This document shows positions 36,596-45,239 of a DNA stretch of 55,483 nucleotides, piece by piece; the stretch's first letter is position 1, and the number at the start of each line of letters is the position of its first letter. The translations under genes and the position numbers were made by a program. The notes beneath the pieces are model-generated. The model did not search any database and was not told where the DNA came from. It saw only the letters and a program-made list of their open reading frames with translations. The stretch spans positions 1-55,483 of the forward strand of contig JAENRP010000290.1 of assembly GCA_024741835.1 (NCBI GenBank), in the 5' to 3' direction. This stretch comes from Diplocarpon mali (lineage: Eukaryota; Ascomycota; Leotiomycetes; Helotiales; Drepanopezizaceae).

Positions 36596-37189
36596 CTACT
36601 CGCACTCGTCGGCAGGGTCAGCGGCCGCCGGTGTGGCGACGGGGGCAGCGGAGTCTCCGCTCGCGGGCGCGGACGTCGCGCTCGGCGAGGCGGCGGCGCG
36701 GACAGCCGACGACGGCGCGCCGGCCGGGCGGGCGCTCGGGGCGGCAGCGGGCGGGGCGGGAGCAGCAGTGGCCGCCGCCGCCGCCGCCGCCGTCGCCGCC
36801 GCGCCGTAGAGCTCTGGGCCGGGGATCACGTACTCGTCGACGGCGGCGTAGATGTTGATCAGGATGCCGGGGTCGGTGGCCGAGTAGGCGCCGGGGAACG
36901 AGACGCCGGCGGGGGAGGCGCTGCCGGGGCCCTGGACGTGGACCTGGTAGCAGGACATGTAGAACTGGGCGCCGCCGGCCGAGCCAGCCGTGTGGAGGGC
37001 GATGAGCTCGGCGCGGACGAGGTAGTCGCCCGTGGCGAGGTCCGCGGGGACGGTGAAGTCTTTCTTGCCGCAGTTGTCGTTGAGCGTGGTCTAGGGTCGG
37101 TGTCAGTGACTGAGGGGAAGGAGGAGGAGGAGGAGGAGGAGGAGGAAGAGGAGGAGGAAGAGGAGGAGGAAGAGGAGGAGGAAGAGGAG

Positions 37190-37221
<32 letters not shown>

Positions 37222-37758
37222 GAGAAACAAAACACCAAAGAAAAGAGGAGAGAGACTCACATCTGCCCACACCTTCGTGGCCGCGTCGTAGCCCTCCTCG
37301 GCGACCTTGAACCACTTTGCGGCGGCGGGATCCGCGCTGGTGGCATCGGTGACGGCCGCCATGTAGATGATGACCGGCCCGTGGTGCGCGCCCCCGATGG
37401 CCTCCTGGCCGCAGTCGCGGCTCTGGTGCTGATGCATCTCCACCGTGAGCTTCTGCCCAGCTAGAGCGCGCGGTCAGTCAGTCGGGGGTTCCGAGAGCGA
37501 GTTTCGAGGCCGAGGCGGCCACGAGAGCAAAAGCCACGTACCGGTGACGGCGCACATGCCCGCGACGCCGGTGGCCCCCCCGGCGTTGCACGCGAGGTCG
37601 GGCGAGGATGGGTCGGCGACGGGGCTGTTGGAGCCCGGGAGGCGGACGCAGGTCCCGGCCTGGTCGACGCCGTCGACCCAGAGCTGCTGCCAGACGGCGT
37701 GGCCCAGCACGGAGTGGGCCGAGGCCAGGAGGACGGCGGCGGCGGCGGCGGACTTCAT
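36596..37758 (-). CDS. Secreted AA9 lytic polysaccharide monooxygenase
   Basis: A copper enzyme that cleaves cellulose or related glucans by oxidation outside the cell. The model is complement(join(36596..37090, 37261..37460, 37542..37758)), 303 residues. A 19-residue signal peptide ends at L-G, leaving His20 as N-terminal copper ligand (G-H-A-V-W-Q-Q-L). The second ligand is His98 in G-A-H-H-G-P. His172, Gln181 and Tyr183 (A-Q-F-Y-M-S-C) have the 9 and 2 spacing of the secondary shell and axial Tyr in characterised AA9 enzymes. Cys57 and Cys186 probably pair. Introns are 81 bp (donor GTACGT) and 170 bp (donor GTGAGT, acceptor CCCTAG); removing both keeps the frame. The C-terminus is an Ala/Pro/Ser-rich tail of about 80 residues without a CBM1 module. 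A TATA box and Cre1-like motifs lie upstream. Regioselectivity cannot be told. Confidence 0.95.
37110..37224. repeat. (GAGGAGGAA)n purine repeat inside LPMO intron 2
   Basis: About 110 bases of GAG, GAA and GAGGAGGAAGAG units. It fills most of the second intron of the AA9 gene and makes it much longer than the other introns in that gene. In the transcript it is a pyrimidine-rich run (CTC/TTC), which may help splicing. Confidence 0.9.
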
Positions 37759-37930
37759 GGTGGATGGGCGGACGGGGTGGATGGGCGGACGAACGAAGAA
37801 ATGAAGGTGAAGAGATTCGCAGAATCTACAAGAAAAGAAAACGACCGGAAGAAGAGAAGAGAAGAGCAGAAGAGTCAGCCGCGGGAGAAGGAGTGGTCTG
37901 GGGTCGAGAGCAGCCGGCGGCCGGCATTCC

Positions 37931-37937
37931 TTATATA
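37931..37937 (-). promoter_or_regulatory. TATA box of the LPMO gene
   Basis: TATATAA on the minus strand, about 175 bases upstream of the ATG at 37758. Strongly expressed secreted-enzyme genes in fungi often have such a box. The position leaves room for a leader of about 140 bases. Confidence 0.6.
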
Positions 37938-38230
37938 CCCGACGCCGCCGCGGCGAGCAGAGGGAACCAGCCCGCCAGGATCGCGAGATGTCCAGACCCG
38001 CATGAACTCGACGATGATGCCTCATCACCTCCAGACGCTGCGAGTCACCGCGCCGCCCGGTCGGGTCAAGATGTGGGGGGGGGGGCGCGCCAAGTCGCTA
38101 CCCGAGATCAACACGCCGCTTAGCATGTCAACAAGGTCTCGCGTGGCCGGGGGGCGTGCCCGTGCTGTACTCGAATTATCCTTTGGATGATGCTTTGCAT
38201 GGAGCCTCCGCTACGCTGCCCATGCTTGAC

Positions 38231-38450
38231 CCTCATCGCGCTTCTCTCATCGCGCTTCTCGCATCGCGCTTCTCGCATCGCGCTCGACCCTCACCTTACG
38301 CTACCCTCATCGCGCTTCTCTCTCATCGCACTCGACTCGCATCGCACCGCACTCTAAGCCATCCCATCGCGCTTCACCCGGATTACCCCCCGACCCGAAT
38401 CGCACTCTACTCTAGTCGCGCTGCACTCTACTCACGCCGCACCTCAATCA
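38231..38450. repeat. TCATCGCGCTTC-type tandem repeat
   Basis: Degenerate 12- to 13-base units (TCATCGCGCTTC, GCATCGCGCTTC) followed by looser TCGCACTC units. It lies 470 to 690 bases upstream of the LPMO start. Confidence 0.75.
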
Positions 38451-39165
38451 TGCTCTGCCTCGGTCGCGGTCACGCCTCCCCTCCCCTCGTCGTCGGCCCC
38501 GACACCCGGGGTGGCGGGAGAAGGCTGGACCGGGATGGGATGGGATGGGGCGCGTACGTGCGACTGGGCTGAAACGCGCGCTGAGCCGGGTGCCCATCTC
38601 ATGTTGACGGCCTCTTAGCCGCCGCGCCGGGGAAAAGGGGGGGAGGGCTTGGGAGCTCGGAGGGCACGAGTCCTGGCCTGGGTCTGCTGGCGGCCGTTGC
38701 ACTCGCTGGCATGTCAGCCGGACCGGCAGACGGCTCATGTGTGACGGGTGTGTGGCTGTCGTGGGGAGGAGACTATGCAGAAGTCGTACGCCGGCATGGA
38801 CGTGTGTGGTTGGGGCCCGAGGGAACCCCCGCAGAAGTCACCTCGGCATTGCAAGATTCCTATCTACAGTATATCTGCCCGGCGCCGAGAAGAACCTCTC
38901 CCCCTTCTCAGGCGGTGTTGAACCACCAAGCCCTCCCTCGCAGGCCAGCAGGCACCTGCGTTGCCACCCCGCCACGCGCTGTTTCTGCCGCCGGTCTGCA
39001 GGCTCGAGCCGGCTATTCCACGAGACGTTCGGACGCCGTCTGCCTCCTCCAGCAGGGGCCCGGACACCGACCTGGATGGGCATCCCGCGTCAACACCCGC
39101 GGCAAGATCTCTACTACCGTCTCGAGAGGGAGCGTGAAGGGGGTACGAGTTTCGGGCTTGCATTT

Positions 39166-41286
39166 CTACCCCTCGAGACCAGCCCACTCCCCATCATCCG
39201 CTGCTGGCGGATCTACAGCCCCCCCACCCATCTTTGCCCTCCGCTGGCTCCCAGCGATAGCACCCCGCTTCTTGTTCGCCAGCTGGCGCTCGTAGCCGCT
39301 CTTGGTACTAATCTGCATCCGCGCCCCTGGATTGCTCTTCCCCTTGCCTCGGCCCTCTCCTCCTCTCTCCCCCCCTCTCTGCCCGAGTGTTCCCAGTCTC
39401 GCTGCAACGCCGTGCGCCTTCAATCGCCTCTTCTCCTCCTTGGACGGCTTCGGCAGCACGTCCAGCAACCACGGCGGCATCCCAGCCTCGCTGGCCGGCT
39501 TGTCAGCCTGCTTCTCGCTCGCCGCGATGATATTCGCCACGTTCTTCACGTGCGGGATGTCCTCCTTCGTGTAGAAGGTCACGGCAACCCCTCCGTCCCG
39601 GCCGCCGCGGCCCGTCCGCCCGACGCGGTGGATGTACGCCGCGCCGCAGTTCGGCACGTCGTAGTTGACCACGCCGTTGACGCCGCGGAAGTCCACGCCC
39701 CGCGAGAGGATGTCCGTGGTGATCAGGATCCAGATCTCGCCGGCGCGGAACCGCGTCATGACGGCGGCTCGGGCGCTGTCCGAAAGGTCCGAGTGCAGGA
39801 CTGCAAGCCGGGACGAGCCGCCTGCTTCGGGAGGGATGTCGTACAGCAGCTCCGAGTGCAGGGCGATGGCGCGCGGGATGGTCTGGGTGAAGACCAAGAA
39901 CGGAGGCCGCAGCGTGATGGCGTGGGGGTCGGGGCCAGCTGTGGGGTGGAGCAGTTGCCGCAGCGCGAGCAGCTTGCCCGGTTCGGTGGCGGCGTAGATG
40001 AGCCGGTGGGTGATGTTGGGGATGGCGGAGTCTTTGAGGCCGACGACCAGCCTGATGATGGGGCTGGCGGGGAGGGAGAGCAGGGTGCGCCGGGATGCGA
40101 TGGTGGAGGAGGCCAGGGCTTCGATGTTGGAGCCCATCGTGGCGGACCAGAGCGTTACGCGCAGGGAGGGGTGCGTGCAGGCTGCCCAGATGGAGAGGGT
40201 TTGCTCTCTGAAGAGGGGGTCGAGCAGGACGTCTGCTTCGTCCAGGATGAGACTTTTGACGGTGGGAAGCGGAGCGGGGGCTTTCGAGGAGGACGAGAGG
40301 GCGCTGCGGAGGAGGCCGGGGGTGGTGATGAGCAGGTCGCTTTTGGCGATGGGCTGAGATGTTTCGCGCTCTGCCCCGTCGTCGTCTTCGCGGGAGCTTT
40401 CGTCGTGGGGAGTAGAGCCGTCGGCTACGATCCTCATCCCCTTCTTCATCCCGGCAACCTTCACTCCAGTCCCCAAGCTCAATTTCTTCGCCTCATTCGC
40501 AATCTGCGCCGCTAATTCCTTCGTGGGGGCAATGACGAGAGCCTCCAGAATGTGTAGCCCCTTGTCCTCCTCTTCCCTCCGGCGTTGAACAATCTGATTC
40601 ACCACTGGTATTAAGAACGCCAACGTCTTTCCACTCCCCGTCGGCGCCACGGCCAATAGATCGACATCGCCTCCAACATCTGCAGATTCCCGCAGAGCAA
40701 CTTCAGGTCGTAGGAGAAGCGGGAGACTCGCCATCTGCACTTCCGTCGGTATCTTGTATGCCTGCTGCGCCAAATTCTCCGCCATGCGTCCCGAGATCCC
40801 ATATATGCTCTTCAGATCCCCAAATGCAAGCAGCGGCTGCGGGTACAATCGCTTGTACTCAGCCTTCGTGGCGATCTTCTTGCTGACCTTCCCTCTCTTC
40901 GACTGGGTGCTTTTCTTCCCCGGTGCCTCTCCAGACGGCAGGAGAGTGAGTTTCAGCCTGTGCGACTTCAGGATCTGGCAGCATTCCTCCTCGTCCAGCA
41001 GTCTTGCCTCCTTGGTGGCATGGTCTCCAGGCGTAGTCTTCTTCGGCTTGGGAGCAGCGTTCTTCGGCGCGAAGAAATCGACATTCTCGTCCTCCTCGCT
41101 TGGGGTCAGCACTTCTACCCTCTCTGGGCGTTTCCTTTTCTGCCCTCTCGAGTCGGGGATCGCATCCTGGTACAACTGCGGATTCGCAGTGACGCCCGCG
41201 GACGGCAGCCTCGCAGACGCGTCATTGCCAGGACCAGACTTGCCGGGTTTCTTCGTCGATCGGGACAGGAGTTTCAGGATATCCAT
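39166..41286 (-). CDS. ROK1: ATP-dependent DEAD-box RNA helicase Rok1 (DDX52)
   Basis: Rok1 acts in the nucleolus in early 18S rRNA processing and 40S subunit assembly. An intronless gene of 706 residues starting at ATG 41286. The N-terminus M-D-I-L-K-L-L-S-R-S is typical of fungal Rok1, followed by a basic linker. The family block L-K-S-I-Y-G-I-S (158-165) precedes the Q motif (Gln184). Motif I is A-P-T-G-S-G-K-T (214-221), Ia A-P-T-K-E-L-A (253-259), motif II D-E-A-D (349-352) and motif III S-A-T (381-383). The second RecA domain has S-R-G-V-D-F and H-R-V-G-R-T-G-R-G-G. Motif Ib reads T-P-G-L instead of T-P-G-R, a looseness I recall in other Rok1 proteins. An acidic insert (about 292-310) precedes motif Ib. 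The C-terminus is basic. A 592-codon frame opposite is a shadow. Confidence 0.96.
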   Translation of the reverse strand: MDILKLLSRSTKKPGKSGPGNDASARLPSAGVTANPQLYQDAIPDSRGQKRKRPERVEVLTPSEEDENVDFFAPKNAAPKPKKTTPGDHATKEARLLDEEECCQILKSHRLKLTLLPSGEAPGKKSTQSKRGKVSKKIATKAEYKRLYPQPLLAFGDLKSIYGISGRMAENLAQQAYKIPTEVQMASLPLLLRPEVALRESADVGGDVDLLAVAPTGSGKTLAFLIPVVNQIVQRRREEEDKGLHILEALVIAPTKELAAQIANEAKKLSLGTGVKVAGMKKGMRIVADGSTPHDESSREDDDGAERETSQPIAKSDLLITTPGLLRSALSSSSKAPAPLPTVKSLILDEADVLLDPLFREQTLSIWAACTHPSLRVTLWSATMGSNIEALASSTIASRRTLLSLPASPIIRLVVGLKDSAIPNITHRLIYAATEPGKLLALRQLLHPTAGPDPHAITLRPPFLVFTQTIPRAIALHSELLYDIPPEAGGSSRLAVLHSDLSDSARAAVMTRFRAGEIWILITTDILSRGVDFRGVNGVVNYDVPNCGAAYIHRVGRTGRGGRDGGVAVTFYTKEDIPHVKNVANIIAASEKQADKPASEAGMPPWLLDVLPKPSKEEKRRLKAHGVAARLGTLGQRGGERGGEGRGKGKSNPGARMQISTKSGYERQLANKKRGAIAGSQRRAKMGGGAVDPPAADDGEWAGLEG

Positions 41287-41705
41287 GGTAGGGCCAGTTG
41301 TTTGGTTTCGGATCGAGGGCGGAATTTATTTTTGTCCTGTCTGACTTATTCTGCCGCTCGCTGCCGCTCTCGTCCTCTTGGCGCGGCCCCTTTCCCCCTT
41401 TCCCCCTGCTCCAGCAGACTCGGATCGGTTCGTCCAGTACGAGTACATAGTACTCACTCTCATAGGGGAACAACCGGATGGTGCATTTCCACCTCCATTT
41501 CCTTTCTCCAACTGCATTCTCCGTTTGCATTCTCCGTTCCTATTCTGCGTTCTACTCTACGTTTCCGTTTTCCGCTTTCATTCTCCATTTCCATTCTTCA
41601 TCTCCATTCTCCATTTCCTTTGTCCTTTCTCTCCCTTCTCCTTCCCATAACTTCTCTTCTCCGTCACATCCCAAGGGGCTCTGCGTCGGCTCCTCTCACT
41701 TCGAA
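41287..41705. promoter_or_regulatory. Shared upstream region of ROK1 and the small Ser/Thr-rich gene
   Basis: A 420-base divergent interval. It holds a run of TTCTCCATTTCCATT-like units (about 41510-41645), so the strand read toward the small gene is strongly pyrimidine-rich, a common feature of fungal leaders. No clear TATA box. Confidence 0.5.
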
Positions 41706-42086
41706 ATGGCTCAAATCACCAGCGGTCAACTCGCGGCTCCAGTCTTCTCCCCCTTTCCCATCGTCGCGACCCCGACCTGTACGGACCCCTCCATGACGGT
41801 CGTGGGGACGGCGACAACGCTCAGCCCCGAAGGGACGCCCGTGTATATATGCGTCAACAATACAGCCGGATCAGCGACCAGCAGCGTCTCTTCGGTTTCG
41901 CTGCCCCATGCCTCGTCGAAATCCAGTCCCGTCGCTTCTGGGCCGACGGCGACGTCTAGTGCAGGCTCAGCGACCCCGACGAGTACCAGTGCGGCGGGCC
42001 GGAAAGCTGCAGGTTCGGGCTTGCTGCTCTGGAGTTTCGCTGCATGGCTGGGCCTCTCGGCTCTTCTGGAGTTGGGAAGCCTTTGA
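41706..42086 (+). CDS. Small Ser/Thr-rich protein with GPI-like C-terminal tail
   Basis: A 126-residue frame starting at an ATG in good context (tcgaaATGGCT). The N-terminus M-A-Q-I-T-S-G-Q-L resembles the Q-I-x-x-G-Q motif of fungal cell-wall proteins. A short Cys-containing part (T-C-T-D-P and Y-I-C-V-N-N) is followed by a Ser/Thr/Ala-rich stretch (about 55-98). The C-terminus ends with a hydrophobic segment (G-L-L-L-W-S-F-A-A-W-L-G-L) after small residues, the pattern of a GPI-attachment signal. No signal peptide follows this ATG. Either the true N-terminus is in an upstream exon I cannot define, or the protein is tail-anchored, or the model is wrong. If real, it would be a substrate of the GPI pathway that GWT1 serves. 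Confidence 0.42.
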   Translation: MAQITSGQLAAPVFSPFPIVATPTCTDPSMTVVGTATTLSPEGTPVYICVNNTAGSATSSVSSVSLPHASSKSSPVASGPTATSSAGSATPTSTSAAGRKAAGSGLLLWSFAAWLGLSALLELGSL

Positions 42087-43435
42087 ACCGCTCGAGACAC
42101 GATCCGATGACGGATCCCCGAGAAGATGGCATAGGCGCAGGAAGCTGTCTGGAATCACCCACCGAATCGCTCAACCAACCAGGAAAACACCTCTCTCACC
42201 ACGCGAAGCAGCACATTCGTACCACCACGGCCAGGATGCCACTCACACTAACCCGGGGGCCCATCAGGAATTCGATATCACGTGACCCCCAAACGAGCGT
42301 TGTGATGGGAGCGGTTGTTCAGCGGGGGGGACAGATGCGCGATGTCGTCTGGTATGGTCATCGTCGCGGGGCATGGCGGGCACTATCGAGTTGACTGTCT
42401 TCTCTCCTTCAATCACATCTCTATGCTTGATCCTGCCCCCCTGAAAACTCTTTGTACTTTTAGACAAGGTCAATCGAAACCATCGTATTTCACAGATACA
42501 CTCCATCCCCAATGGCATGGCAGAGACCGCAGATGTGCTTGATCTAGCTCCGACGTGCACGACCGGGAACACGGGCGCACTGGGCCGTCGAGTCCGGGCA
42601 GGGGATCAAGGGGCTCATCGGGAGACCGCATGGGCATTGAAGGGTGGCAAGGGAGGTGTAGATTGGGGTTCTGCGGGGGACATGGTGTGGGTCATGCACA
42701 TACTATCTCTCGCCGCGGAGGATCTGCAGACTGGGGGATATGCGGCGGAGATGCTTCGTATCAAATATGCTTCGTCGCCGAGAAGGATCTGCAGGCTGGA
42801 AAGCTTGCGGGGGAGATGCTGTGTATCATGTCAACACCCTGTTTCTCTGCCCCGTGGCAACGCGAGCCGGTTTCGTGTTGCCAGGCATCCACCACACACT
42901 CCTCGCGAGATGCCGACTCGTCCCAACGACTCTGCTTTCGAGTCTCGGGAGCGTCGCGCGGGGAGGACGCGGCGGCTGGCATCCGGTCGCCAATTGACAG
43001 AATCGCCCACAATCCGGCCTCTGGTCCTCCTTGTGGTTGTCCGGCCTGCGGCATGGCGGGTGTCCCTCCGACCTCGAGGGCCGAGTGTGAGAGGTGATGG
43101 ATCCTCGACGCGGGAGATTGCGCGGTGCTGTGTGTGGCCGGTATCTGTGCATCCCCCGCGCCAGGAGGAGCGGGGTGTTGATCTACGATGCGAGAGGTAG
43201 GTGTCGTGACCGTGGGAGGAGTCTCGAAAGCAGCTGAGCTGCGGCCTGTGGATCAGAAAATGAATACCGAGTGGGAACATCCAACACCCAAGACCAAGAT
43301 ATTCAATACAGTACATCTAGCTCTGGACAATGGTTCTAGTGAAGCCCCCAACCAAGTAGAAGAACAGCTTCGGCGGCCCGACTGCACGCCACAAGATCAT
43401 GAAAAGGAGCGAGAGGCCTGATGGCCAGGCGTCGG
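42087..43435. other. Interval between the small gene and the SDR gene
   Basis: About 1.35 kb without a supported gene. A plus frame of 227 codons (42517-43200) starts with M-A-E-T-A-D but decays into Arg/Pro-rich sequence and contains the frame-breaking duplication listed separately. The 3' flank of the SDR gene occupies the right end. Confidence 0.45.
42709..42828. repeat. Imperfect 55-bp direct duplication, 65-bp period
   Basis: Copies at 42709-42763 and 42774-42828 share ctgcag, gcgg, gagatgct and tatca blocks. Translated in the right frames they read L-A-A-E-D-L-Q-T-G-G-Y-A-A-E-M-L and V-A-E-K-D-L-Q-A-G-K-L-A-G-E-M-L. The period is not a multiple of three, so the two peptides lie in different frames. 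Confidence 0.65.
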
Positions 43436-44890
43436 TCACATCTTGCTCGGCATCCTCATGCCGCCGTCGAGCCGCAGCACCGCGCCGTTCAGCATGATGT
43501 TCTCGATACCCTGCGTGACGAGCTGCGCGAATTCGTGCGGTTTGCCGGGCCGTCCTGGTTGTGGTTAGTTACCTCGCTGTTGAATCCATCACCTCTCATC
43601 TTTCGCTTTGCCTCTCTGCTCTCTCCTCTACGTTCCCCTCTCCCTTCTCCCTTGCTTTCACGTCTTTTCCCTTTCCCCCCCAACGCCACACCACCCAAGC
43701 AGATCAGAAGCGAACGGGAGAGGGGGTAACAGAAACACTGCTTACGCGGAAATTCCATGACCCCGACCAGGCTCGCGCGGACCTTCTCGCTCATCACGCT
43801 CGTCATGCGGCTCTCGAAGAGGCTCGGCGCCACGGTGACGACGCGGATGCCGTGCCGCGCCAGGTCCCGCGTGAGAGGGAGCGTGAGGGAGACGATGGCG
43901 CCCTTGGAAGCCGCGTAGGCGACTTGGCCTGGCTGACCGTCAAAGGCGGCTGAGGAGGCAACCCTGGGGCCTGTGAGTGAGTTGGTCGAAGGGATGGGGT
44001 TTGCAGAGAGGATGGGAGGANNNNNNNNNNNNNNNNNNNNNNNNNNNNNNNNNNNNNNNNNNNNNNNNNNNGGGAGAAAGGAGGGAAGGGTGAACACACA
44101 TGATAACGACGCCTCGCTCGCCGTCCTCGCCCACGGGGGTTGTGCGTGCGAGATGTGGCAGGACTTGCCGGATGAGATCGATGGTGCCGCGGACGTTGAC
44201 GTTCATGACAAAGTCAAAGTCGGAGAGTGAAAAGGGTTCGAGGTTGCGGTCGAGGATCTGCGTGGCGTTAGATAAGATACATACCTAGGCATTCCATAGA
44301 GAGTAGAAGGCAATGAGAAACACCAGCCGTGAGAGGAGCAGGGTCTGAGTGATGAGGAAGTTCGGCACATAATACCCCTCTGACGTCCCGCGAGCACAGC
44401 CTAAGCACCTGCTCTCCTCCCCATGGCTCATACGACTCAGACACGCCGACGAGCCGTGATTTGTAGCCCAAGCCCAAGCCAAAGAAGAAGAAGAAAAAAA
44501 AAAGAGAAAAAAAAGGCAAAGTAAACAAACCGCCCCCACGAACCTTCGCCGGAGCCGAAACGCCTGCCGCAGCGACGAGCCCTCCGACCATCTTGCCCGT
44601 CTCGCGGATCCACTGCATCGCGCCCTCTACAGCCCGGGTCACGCTCTCCGTGTCCAGGACGTCCGTCTCGAAGAACTTCGTCTTGCCGCCTCCGACTGCC
44701 GCCACGACTTCGGCGGCGAGCTCTCCGTTCATGTCGAGGATCGCGGCGTGGCCGCCTCTTGCGGTGATGTCTTGGACGCACGCCCGGCCAAGGCCTGATG
44801 CGCTGGGTGGATGTCAGCTGCCGTTTGGTCTTCAGCGGGGAGAATTCAGTACCCGCCGGACACGAGAAAAGTCCGGCCCTCGATTCTCAT
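43436..44890 (-). CDS. Short-chain dehydrogenase/reductase, HSD10 (3-hydroxyacyl-CoA dehydrogenase type 2)-like
   Basis: An NAD-dependent oxidoreductase of the classical SDR family. The model is complement(join(43436..43554, 43746..43963, 44100..44257, 44544..44802, 44853..44890)), 263 residues. The nucleotide-binding motif G-G-A-S-G-L-G is split by intron 1 and restored by splicing. Later come D-V-L-D-T, A-A-A-G-V-S, N-V-N-V-R-G, and a catalytic set with Ser155 or Ser156, Tyr168 and Lys172 (Y-A-A-S-K). The C-terminus has [12 protein letters not shown], as in HSD10 and related mitochondrial or peroxisomal enzymes of fatty-acid and branched-chain breakdown. Introns are 50, 286, 136 and 191 bp with branch sites such as TCTAAC and ACTAAC. 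Intron 3 contains the 51-base gap, so its true length is unknown, but no exon seems lost. The actual substrate is unproven. Confidence 0.9.
44021..44071. other. Assembly gap of 51 N
   Basis: Unknown bases inside intron 3 of the SDR gene, flanked on both sides by purine-rich repeat-like sequence. The adjoining exons join in frame without it. Confidence 0.98.
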
Positions 44891-45239
44891 GTTGTCTGCG
44901 CAACTCTGGATGATCAGCTAGAAAGGGGCTGGTGTTGCAGTCGGTTGGGTGGGCGAGGACAGCACCCGAACAGAACAACCTCGGCTCAGCCACACCAGTC
45001 ACACCAGCCACTCAGCCACTCAGCCACACCAGTCACTCCAGCCACACCCTCCCATCCCTACGCATCCCCTACTGCAAGGCCCGGGTTGACGACCGGCCAA
45101 AAGGACGCGCACACATTTAGATGATACCACACAGGGGTGCGGAAGCTTGATGTGACAACCACGCGATAGACTCCATCCCGCTCACACGACTTGCGAAAAA
45201 ATACCCAACGCACCGGGCAGAGCCACAAACGACGACAGG
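44891..45239. promoter_or_regulatory. Divergent promoter shared by the SDR and RAB4 genes
   Basis: A 349-base interval between two start codons facing away from each other. It contains a tandem repeat of CACACCAGTCA / CCACTCAGCCA blocks (44988-45047). Both genes must take their core promoters from here, so joint regulation is possible but not shown. Confidence 0.6.

Larger units (their letters stand above)
37759..39165. other. Promoter region of the LPMO gene and 3' flank of ROK1
   Basis: No supported gene. The half next to 37758 should hold the LPMO promoter. Motifs matching the Cre1/CreA consensus SYGGRG occur at 37898-37903 (CTGGGG) and 38073-38078 (GTGGGG), but the motif is short and the DNA GC-rich, so chance hits are expected. 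The part near 39165 should include the 3' untranslated region of ROK1. Confidence 0.5.

Noticed and set aside
38737..40515. 592-codon plus-strand frame opposite ROK1
   Set aside because: It lies mostly antisense to a certain helicase gene, has low-complexity Arg/Val/Gly-rich composition, and is explained by the GC-rich third codon positions of ROK1.
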